A DNA stretch of 8,865 nucleotides, taken from NCBI GenBank assembly GCA_902495985.1, contig CABUZF010000035.1, positions 1 to 8,865 of the forward strand, given 5' to 3'. This document shows, piece by piece, positions 1 through 4,917 of the stretch. Position numbers and translations under genes: made by a program. The notes under the pieces were generated by a model. The model was not told the origin of the DNA, ran no database searches, and saw only the letters and a program-made list of their open reading frames with translations. The DNA is from an uncultured Collinsella sp. (lineage in GTDB: Bacteria; Actinomycetota; Coriobacteriia; Coriobacteriales; Coriobacteriaceae). How positions within the stretch are numbered: the stretch's first letter is position 1; each line of letters opens with the position of its first letter.

Positions 1-768
1 GACGTCGACCCCGCCGGCCGTCCGCTCATCCTCGTCGCGCCGCGTTGGGAAGAGGCAAAGCCGTTTTTGAGCGAGACGCTCTCCCCCAACGAGGAGATCG
101 CCAGCGTCTTTGTCGATGCCATCCTTGCCGCCGGTGGCCTGCCACTGCAGATGTCTATCACCGAGGACATTGAGGTCATCCGTCATTACGTGGAAATCGC
201 TGACGGTATCGCCATTCCCGGCGGCCCCGATGTCAATCCCAAACGTTGGGGCGATGATCGACCCTACGACCCCACCCTCTGCTGCGAGATTCGCGATAGT
301 TTTGAGTTCAAGCTGGTCGACGAGGTGCTCCGCGCCAAAAAGCCGCTCTTTACCACCTGCCGCGGCACGCAGCTGCTCAACGTCGCCACCGGCGGCACCC
401 TGTGCATGGACGTGCCGAGCCTGGGTGCGCGCGAGGGTCGCACGCAGTGGCGCCACACCCACGTGCTCAACGATCCCGTGCACCCCGTCGAGGTCGTGCC
501 GGGCTCGCTGCTGGAACGCGCGGTTGGCGGGCACAGGCTAATCCAGACCAACTCCGCACACCACTGTTGCGTCGATCGTCTGGGTAAAAGCACGCGCTTG
601 GTCGCCAAGGCAACCGACGGCGTTCCCGAGTGCATCGAGGTCGAAGGCCAGCCTTTCTGCCTGGGCGTGCAATGGCACCCTGAGTACACGTGGAAGACGC
701 TCGAGACCGACTTTAACCTGTGGAAGTCGTTTGTCGAGGCAGCAGCAAAGGTTAAGCAGGCACTCTAG
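1..768 (+). CDS. Peptidase C26 / class I glutamine amidotransferase-like hydrolase (5' end cut by window)
   Basis: The frame is open from base 1, so the start lies just outside the window. A TTG at 67 is not the true start, because the residues before it (RPLILVAPRWEE) form the expected first beta strand. 255 residues are visible, close to the usual family length of about 250, so only a few are missing. Seen: an IPGGPDVNP oxyanion-region motif, the nucleophile elbow TTCRGTQLLN with Cys at 358-360, an NSAHH segment, and the C-terminal VQWHPE with the catalytic His (676-678) and Glu (682-684). Known for the family: cytoplasmic hydrolysis of gamma-glutamyl amide bonds, for example PuuD releasing GABA from gamma-glutamyl-GABA, or related gamma-glutamyl peptides. 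The full Cys-His-Glu triad implies an active enzyme. The exact substrate is not deducible, since no putrescine-pathway neighbour is visible. The GC-rich codons fit the core genome. It is convergent with the ABC operon. Confidence 0.88.
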   Translation, partial: DVDPAGRPLILVAPRWEEAKPFLSETLSPNEEIASVFVDAILAAGGLPLQMSITEDIEVIRHYVEIADGIAIPGGPDVNPKRWGDDRPYDPTLCCEIRDSFEFKLVDEVLRAKKPLFTTCRGTQLLNVATGGTLCMDVPSLGAREGRTQWRHTHVLNDPVHPVEVVPGSLLERAVGGHRLIQTNSAHHCCVDRLGKSTRLVAKATDGVPECIEVEGQPFCLGVQWHPEYTWKTLETDFNLWKSFVEAAAKVKQAL

Positions 769-805
769 CTCGCAAGCCACACAAGTTAAAGCCTCCTAAG
801 CCAGC

Positions 806-839
806 GGGGGGCGGACACCAGCCACGGTGCCCGCCCCTC
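806..839. terminator. Hairpin between convergent genes, probable bidirectional terminator
   Basis: GGGGCGG (808-814) pairs with CCGCCCC (831-837), and CACC (816-819) pairs with GGTG (826-829). There is one A/C mismatch at 815/830 and a six-base loop. The hairpin lies 37 bases past the amidotransferase stop and 41 bases past the stop of the converging ABC operon. Neither side has a long T run (TCCTGTATTT on the plus side), so termination strength is uncertain. Confidence 0.5.
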
Positions 840-880
840 CTGTATTTGGTATGCTCGGTATGATTATCCCTCACAAACAA

Positions 881-1699
881 TCAAAGAAATCTCGACCGCA
901 ATCGGTCTACGGTAAAGCAAATGGTAAACACGCTTGCTACGTTGATTAGGCAGTCAATTAAAATCGAGATGCATTGACCATTCCCCAACGGGGTCACGCC
1001 ACAAATCCACATGAGCATCGAGGCTGGAAGCGGAAGCATGGAATTGGCCCCGAGCTGTATGTAGATCGCTACAACATTGACAAGCAACAGCATGCCAATC
1101 GGACCGAAGCCGGACCCAAAATAGGAAACAGCGATCACGCAAGAGACCACGTATGCAAGGCAGACGACACTCGCCAGAAGAAGTCGATAGCAAAAAATAT
1201 TCAGGTTGAAATACTGCCAAGCATCCAAAACGATTACGCAGTTAAGACAGTACAAAACGACACTCGACAGGATAAACGCGCCCAAAAGGGCAAAAGAAGA
1301 CAGCACCACTCGCGCAACGATAGCGCACACACGCTTCCCACCCCGAGCCTCCGACAACCCCCACGGTTCCTCAATAAAGCCCGAACTGACAAAGCGCGGC
1401 ACAATACAAGCCGCGATGAACGGAAAGAACAATGCATGAGCCAACGGGGCTACGTTGAACAACAGACCGCGAAAAACCTCTGCATTACCAAATAGGAGGA
1501 CGTCCTCTGCCGACAGCAGAAGCGTCGGGTCTGGGAAAAAGCCCAAGAAACTGTTCTCACGGAGGCTACAGAACCACATCGGGAAAGAATTAAGCTGCAA
1601 TACCACCATGTACGCATAAATTACCAGGATTAAGGCGTACGCCCATTTGCTCACATGCTTCAATTCTGACTGGAGAAGTCTTTTAATCTGACGAGCCAT
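881..1699 (-). CDS. ABC-2-type membrane permease subunit (second permease of the operon)
   Basis: This is a 272-aa hydrophobic protein starting at the ATG at 1699. A GTG at 1717 would add six residues, but it has no Shine-Dalgarno, whereas the ATG has GGGGG nine bases upstream. About six membrane segments are seen, near residues 20-36, 81-100, 125-152, 172-194, 199-216 and 243-263. A short basic cytoplasmic N-terminus (ARQIKRLLQSELK) precedes them, and a long outer loop lies between segments 1 and 2. That topology fits ABC-2-type exporter permeases. A stretch between segments 2 and 3 (FIEEPWGLSEARGGKR) resembles the matching stretch of the upstream permease (YEEGCRISMARGLAR), so the two are probably distant paralogues forming a heterodimer. 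The start overlaps the preceding gene by 17 bases, which suggests translational coupling. The substrate is unknown. The gene is visibly less GC-rich than the flanking core genes. Confidence 0.72.
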   Translation of the reverse strand: MARQIKRLLQSELKHVSKWAYALILVIYAYMVVLQLNSFPMWFCSLRENSFLGFFPDPTLLLSAEDVLLFGNAEVFRGLLFNVAPLAHALFFPFIAACIVPRFVSSGFIEEPWGLSEARGGKRVCAIVARVVLSSFALLGAFILSSVVLYCLNCVIVLDAWQYFNLNIFCYRLLLASVVCLAYVVSCVIAVSYFGSGFGPIGMLLLVNVVAIYIQLGANSMLPLPASMLMWICGVTPLGNGQCISILIDCLINVASVFTICFTVDRLRSRFL

Positions 1700-2507
1700 T
1701 GAGCACACCCCCAGCACGAAAGCTCACGAGAGCGTAAATCAATACCGATAGACAGCTGGCTGCCACGCCATATCCCAGAAGCGTCAGCTGCCCCATATCG
1801 CTATACCCAAGGGCACATCCGACTCCAAGGTACGGCCCCGGAAGAAAGAAGATCCATCGCAAGGAAGGTATGGGCGTCTGAAGGTAAGTTCCGTAGAGCG
1901 TCAAGCTCATGACAAATCCGATTATTTCCACAGCCCCGCTAAATACGGCGCTGCTTGTAATCCGATAGATGGTCACCGTCTCCAACGCAACCGATATCAC
2001 CAATACGGCGTTGATTATCATCGCAGGCAAAAATGCAGCCAGCATGTCGTGCGCACAGCTTTGCCCACCACGTATTATGGCTATTGCAAACAGAAGAAGG
2101 CAGAGCACGCTATATGCTGCGCCAATTATCGAAGCAGACGAAAGTACATGTGCCAGAGCCCCATTAAAGCGGGCGAGACCTCTTGCCATAGAAATTCGGC
2201 ATCCCTCTTCATAGCCGCGCTCTTGTAGAATCACCAGACAAACGATGAGCGGAACGAACAGAGAGGTGCCGGCAAAAGCACTGCGCACAAGGGACTCATC
2301 GGGTGCAGAAGGATCGATTACATTCCAGTAGAAACCAATATCCTCCCCAAAAACGCTATTGCCAAAGGCGAGCAACGTTGTTCCGTTTTTTAGAAAGACA
2401 CCGAAGAGAAGGCCGAACGCCAGCATAAGCGCAAGACCAAACTTCGCCGGAAACATCCTGTGCAAACGCATCATATCTGCCTTTATGGGATGGATCGCCC
2501 GCTTCAT
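1683..2507 (-). CDS. ABC-2-type membrane permease subunit (first permease of the operon)
   Basis: This 274-aa membrane protein starts at an ATG that overlaps the ATPase stop as ATGA (2504-2507). An AGGCGG ribosome-binding site lies about eight bases upstream. Six predicted membrane helices lie near residues 21-40, 76-96, 120-146, 155-177, 187-207 and 238-263. The N-terminus is basic and cytoplasmic (KRAIHPIKADMMRLHR), and there is a roughly 35-residue extracytoplasmic loop after helix 1. After helix 2, the segment LQERGYEEGCRISMARGLARFNG is the likely cytoplasmic coupling region that contacts the ATPase. This arrangement is typical of ABC-2-type exporters, including drug, bacteriocin-immunity and Na+ exporters. 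It probably pairs with the product of 881-1699. No signal peptide or lipobox is seen, and sequence alone does not reveal the cargo. Confidence 0.75.
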   Translation of the reverse strand: MKRAIHPIKADMMRLHRMFPAKFGLALMLAFGLLFGVFLKNGTTLLAFGNSVFGEDIGFYWNVIDPSAPDESLVRSAFAGTSLFVPLIVCLVILQERGYEEGCRISMARGLARFNGALAHVLSSASIIGAAYSVLCLLLFAIAIIRGGQSCAHDMLAAFLPAMIINAVLVISVALETVTIYRITSSAVFSGAVEIIGFVMSLTLYGTYLQTPIPSLRWIFFLPGPYLGVGCALGYSDMGQLTLLGYGVAASCLSVLIYALVSFRAGGVLNGSSD

Positions 2508-3265
2508 AGCGAGACCGCCTTCATCAAGCGCCTGTAATATTCTTTTAGGGACGACGCCTCATCCCTTATGACATCCATCGATTCCTTTTTCAGTAGTTCA
2601 CCGTCATGAATAAACACGCAACTTGTTGCAACCGATGCCAACTCATCCAAATCATGACTAGAGATGAGCATGGTCTTGCCCTGTTTTCGATTCAATCGGC
2701 CGATAAGGGCCCATATACTCTCGATGCCCAACGGATCCAATCCATTTGCCGGCTCATCGAAAATTAGTACGTCGGTGTCGCCCAATAAAGCCGTAGCTAT
2801 ATCCAGTCGCCGTTTCATTCCCAGAGAAAAACTGCTCACGCTCTTTTTCTCATCGACGTCCAGCCCGACTAGGCCCAAGACGCGAGGAACCTCACGTTTC
2901 TCATCGAGCCCCCATTCCGCACATCGGATCCGAAGATTCTCAGCCGCACTGAGGGATTTATATGCTCCGCTGGAATCTGGCACATAGCCGATATGTGCCC
3001 GCGCCAGGCTAAGCTCTCTTTTTGACTTACCTCCAAAGAGCTCCACGCTCCCCGACGATGGCTCGCAGAGGCCCAAGACGATTTTAATAAGCGTGCTTTT
3101 GCCCGCACCGTTTGCACCGACAAGGGCACAGAGCTCAGACTGATGCACCTCGAAGGAAACGTCATGCAAAACGTGCCGTTTCCCGTAGCGTTTTGAAACT
3201 TTTGATAGCTTTATCGCTGATGCGTTCATTGGACCCCCGTTCTGCTTGATAGAAAAACCGCTCAT
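2504..3265 (-). CDS. ABC transporter ATP-binding protein, CcmA/NatA/BcrA-type exporter ATPase
   Basis: This 253-aa cytoplasmic ATPase energises the two downstream permeases. Motifs in order: an N-terminal strand region (IKLSKVSKRYGKRHVLHDVSFEV), Walker A GANGAGKST (residues 50-58), the Q-loop region IGYVPDSSGAYKSLSAAENL (92-111), the signature SFSLGMKRRL (145-154), Walker B VLIFDEP (166-172), the D-loop NGLD (174-177), and the switch His in SSHDLDE (residue 204). The catalytic Glu171 and His204 are present. The usual Q-loop Gln, or the Glu seen in many NatA/BcrA-like members, is Asp97 here. The chosen ATG at 3265 has a good GAAGGA site seven bases upstream. A second ATG (Met13, 3229) also has a GGGGG before it and is a possible alternative. 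This is the first gene of a tightly overlapping three-gene operon. Lantibiotic-type immunity transporters share the layout, but no bacteriocin precursor gene is nearby. Confidence 0.92.
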   Translation of the reverse strand: MSGFSIKQNGGPMNASAIKLSKVSKRYGKRHVLHDVSFEVHQSELCALVGANGAGKSTLIKIVLGLCEPSSGSVELFGGKSKRELSLARAHIGYVPDSSGAYKSLSAAENLRIRCAEWGLDEKREVPRVLGLVGLDVDEKKSVSSFSLGMKRRLDIATALLGDTDVLIFDEPANGLDPLGIESIWALIGRLNRKQGKTMLISSHDLDELASVATSCVFIHDGELLKKESMDVIRDEASSLKEYYRRLMKAVSL

Positions 3266-3282
3266 ATCGTTCCTTCTTTCCT

Positions 3283-3318
3283 TTATCGTTTTTCATGGTT
3301 GTTATTGTTTTTCGATAA
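3283..3318. promoter_or_regulatory. Candidate operator: TTATCG / CGATAA half-sites at the ABC promoter
   Basis: TTATCG at 3283-3288 and CGATAA at 3313-3318 form inverted arms separated by 24 bases. One arm lies between the -35 and -10 boxes and the other just past the predicted transcription start, which is where a repressor would act. The longer form TTTATCG (3282-3288) recurs in the dyad upstream of the DUF2975/HTH genes at 4346-4352. The arms are short and the spacer is long, so this is a suggestion only. Confidence 0.3.
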
Positions 3319-3332
3319 CTCGTATTTGTCAA
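3304..3332 (-). promoter_or_regulatory. Sigma70-type promoter of the ABC operon
   Basis: On the minus strand a perfect TTGACA -35 box (3332-3327) is followed after 17 bases by AACAAT (3309-3304), which matches four of six positions of the -10 consensus. Transcription would start near 3297, giving a leader of about 31 bases before the ATPase start codon and its GAAGGA site. The promoter lies directly downstream of the terminator of the HTH gene, so the ABC genes form their own transcription unit. Confidence 0.6.
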
Positions 3333-3344
3333 GATAATCTAAAA

Positions 3345-3375
3345 GAAGGGACCCGTGTTAGACACGGGTCCCTTC
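3345..3375 (-). terminator. Intrinsic terminator of the DUF2975/HTH unit
   Basis: A perfect 14-bp inverted repeat (arms 3345-3358 and 3362-3375, arm GAAGGGACCCGTGT) encloses a three-base loop. In minus-strand sense it lies 34 bases after the HTH stop codon and is followed by TTTTAGATT. The short T run on that side, and none on the other, makes it a minus-strand terminator. Confidence 0.85.
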
Positions 3376-3409
3376 ACGCTGATACTTCGTTTTAGTTGTT
3401 TGCCTTAAG

Positions 3410-3739
3410 CTACTCGTCACTCAAATCGACAGCGAAGACTGATGTCGGAAGCGATACCTCATTGCCTCCGCCGTCCCGCATCTGTCTCACGACATTTTTT
3501 GCGCGCTCGACAATAAGCTCCTCAAGCTCTTTCTCGCTCACACGTTGAATAATATCTCCCGGTTGACAATCAAGCTCATCACAGATATCGAGAAGCGTCT
3601 TTAGGCGAATAGCTTTTATCTTTCCGTTTCTAAGCTTTGAAATATTAGCCGGAGTATGCCCCGTCGCCCGAATCAGATCAGCGCTGGTCTTTCCGGTCTT
3701 AAGCAGCTGCGTCTCAAGCTCGATGATGAGATAGCTCAT
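3410..3739 (-). CDS. Cro/CI-type (XRE-like) helix-turn-helix regulator, YozG-like
   Basis: This 109-aa DNA-binding protein has the helix-turn-helix core at about residues 8-65. Seen: a support helix with scanning segment SADLIRATG, the recognition helix in TPANISKLRNGK (29-40), and the characteristic tail TLLDICDELDCQPGDIIQ, which is diagnostic of the small Cro/CI-like HTH group to which YozG belongs. Such proteins are usually about 70 residues. This one carries roughly 40 extra residues, a charged helix (SEKELEELIVERAKNVVRQM) and then a Gly-rich, acidic end, perhaps for dimerisation or contact with a partner. The ATG at 3739 has a strong GGAGG four bases upstream, which overlaps the TAG stop of the preceding DUF2975-like gene, leaving only eight bases between the genes. 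It is probably an autoregulator and may control the adjacent ABC operon. That target is an inference from position and shared motifs. Confidence 0.85.
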   Translation of the reverse strand: MSYLIIELETQLLKTGKTSADLIRATGHTPANISKLRNGKIKAIRLKTLLDICDELDCQPGDIIQRVSEKELEELIVERAKNVVRQMRDGGGNEVSLPTSVFAVDLSDE

Positions 3740-3747
3740 GTTTCCTC

Positions 3748-4308
3748 CTACACAAGCTCGTCAGACTGCTCTTGGAGCAGCGAGGCATAACTCCAGATCG
3801 CCGAGATAAACAAGCAGACAACTGCGCCGATAAACGACCCCGCATCAAAGGTAGCGCCTTGGCAAATCTCAATAACGAAGGAATGAGGCACGATGTAAAG
3901 CTCCAGTCCGCCAATGGTGAGATTGACCGATCCATAGGCACCAACAAACGAAACCGCAGCGTTAACAGCAAAGGCAAGTGCAAGAACACGGATAAGCCGC
4001 ACATGTGCCCTGGTAAAGGGCGAGACGCCCCGCGAGATGTTACGGCTGATTCCGCACAAAACGACAAGCGAAATACCCACGACGAGTGCCAGGCACAGTC
4101 CGCTTGGGATAACGATGCACCCGCCATTGAGAAGCGTCACGACACCGAAAGAATCGACAGAAGCAACGTTTGCAACCGCATACCAGATCACGTAAACAAC
4201 CAACGCGGCAAAAGCGACGAGCATCCCTGCAAAAACGGCTGCCATGCAAAAGCCAAGCTTCCTGATATTTTCGCCCGCCTTGGCCATACGCTGAACGCTG
4301 TTAGACAT
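3748..4308 (-). CDS. DUF2975-like four-helix membrane protein
   Basis: This is a 186-aa integral membrane protein with hydrophobic segments near residues 18-45, 66-87, 105-126 and 157-176. The segment ISRNISRGVSPFTRAHVRLIRVLAL (from about residue 87), with its G-x-PF pattern just before the third helix, is typical of DUF2975 proteins. These are commonly encoded immediately upstream of a YozG-like HTH gene, as here. The biochemical role of the family is not established; a membrane partner or modulator of the HTH regulator is an inference. The reading frame is open further upstream to an ATG at 4407. The ATG at 4308 is chosen because it has a GAGGGTGAG site before it, places the hydrophobic start at the usual distance, and leaves the upstream dyad non-coding. 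An ATG at 4329 lies inside the dyad and lacks a good ribosome-binding site. Confidence 0.72.
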   Translation of the reverse strand: MSNSVQRMAKAGENIRKLGFCMAAVFAGMLVAFAALVVYVIWYAVANVASVDSFGVVTLLNGGCIVIPSGLCLALVVGISLVVLCGISRNISRGVSPFTRAHVRLIRVLALAFAVNAAVSFVGAYGSVNLTIGGLELYIVPHSFVIEICQGATFDAGSFIGAVVCLFISAIWSYASLLQEQSDELV

Positions 4309-4327
4309 ACACTCACCCTCATCGACC

Positions 4328-4363
4328 ATATCGTTATCCGAATAGTTTATCGAACAACGATAT
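4328..4363. promoter_or_regulatory. 36-bp imperfect dyad, candidate operator of the DUF2975/HTH operon
   Basis: Arms 4328-4341 and 4350-4363 are inverted copies matching at 12 of 14 positions. The outermost eight bases are perfect (ATATCGTT / AACGATAT), and the spacer is eight bases. In minus-strand sense the spacer reads TAAACTAT, so TAAACT could serve as a -10 box (four of six matches), although only a poor -35 (ATGCAA, 17 bases upstream) accompanies it. The dyad ends 20 bases before the chosen start codon. This position and symmetry suit autorepression by the HTH protein encoded in the same operon. Confidence 0.5.
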
Positions 4364-4420
4364 TGATTGCATGCGGAAAGCCCCGCCAGTGCGCATAGCC
4401 CATTCACTAATCAGAAGGGT

Positions 4421-4513
4421 GAGAGTGGATTTTTGGACACATATCGAACGAGAGTGGATAATCTCCCGCTTTGAGGCCGCCACCGGGCCTAAAACGGGAG
4501 ATTATCCACTCTC
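4421..4513. repeat. Palindromic intergenic repeat with a 19-bp perfect inverted core plus an extra partial copy
   Basis: GAGAGTGGATAATCTCCCG at 4450-4468 is exactly inverted at 4495-4513. Pairing extends inward with one mismatch and one bulge through AGGCC (4474-4478) and GGCCT (4486-4490), leaving a loop of about seven bases. A third, direct copy of the first ten bases, GAGAGTGGAT, lies at 4421-4430 and could compete for the right arm. The element begins 25 bases past the HPt stop codon, so its hairpin may end that transcript or protect its 3' end. No T run follows it on the minus strand. It resembles a REP- or MITE-like dispersed palindrome; no open reading frame or target-site duplication is evident. 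Confidence 0.7.
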
Positions 4514-4537
4514 ATAGTCATCAAGGCTCGCAAGCTC

Positions 4538-4894
4538 TTATTCGGCCGCTTCGCGCAGGGCCGACATCGTAGCCGCATATTGCTGCTGCAACGCATGCAT
4601 CCCCTCGCGGGCGCCGTCAACGGCATCGGCACCGCGCAGCGCTTCGGTCACCACGACCGCCGGCTCGTACAGATTATCGAATCCCAGGTTCTGGCTCACG
4701 CCCTTGAGCGTGTGCGCCGCCATAAACGCACCTTCGGCGTCTCCCGCCGCCATGGCGGCCTCCAGCTTGTCCATGCTCTCGTCATCCAAAAACTTGAGGG
4801 CAAAGCGGCTAAGCATCTCCTCGCCCATCAGCCGAGCGCACGCGTCTTCATAATTAGCGCCGATCTTCTCATACGCCTCACGCATGGAAATCAT
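4538..4894 (-). CDS. HPt (histidine phosphotransfer) domain protein
   Basis: This 118-aa cytoplasmic, helical protein consists essentially of one HPt domain. The phosphoacceptor motif AAHTLKGVSQNLGF has His61, with Lys64 and Gly65 in the canonical HxLKG pattern, and the acidic helix EEMLSRFALKFLDDESMDKLEAAMAAGD precedes it as in family members. Known role: it accepts a phosphoryl group from one receiver domain and passes it to another in a multistep phosphorelay, with no catalytic activity of its own. The ATG at 4894 has AGGAG nine bases upstream; an ATG three codons later is too far from that site. It follows the 626-aa GGDEF-REC-HD-GYP gene by 23 bases in the same operon, so that protein's receiver is the likely partner. 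No sensor kinase is encoded in the window, so the phosphate source must lie elsewhere. Confidence 0.9.
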   Translation of the reverse strand: MISMREAYEKIGANYEDACARLMGEEMLSRFALKFLDDESMDKLEAAMAAGDAEGAFMAAHTLKGVSQNLGFDNLYEPAVVVTEALRGADAVDGAREGMHALQQQYAATMSALREAAE

Positions 4895-4917
4895 GGATTA
4901 AAACTCCTTTGGTCAAA

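Noticed and set aside
974..1495. Plus-strand open frame of 173 codons opposite the second permease
   Set aside because: It is very rich in Lys, Arg, Gln and His, the antisense image of a hydrophobic protein, and has no initiation signal.
881..3265. Lantibiotic biosynthesis/immunity cluster
   Set aside because: The ABC layout is compatible with immunity, but no precursor peptide, dehydratase, cyclase or protease is present, so only a generic exporter is called.
3772..4398. Plus-strand open frame of 208 codons opposite the DUF2975-like gene
   Set aside because: Its translation is highly polar and low in hydrophobic residues, as expected from the complement of a membrane-protein gene. The minus-strand reading has clear helices and operon context.
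4421..4513. CRISPR-like repeats
   Set aside because: Copies are in mixed orientation, number only three partial units and lack regular spacers; no cas gene is present.
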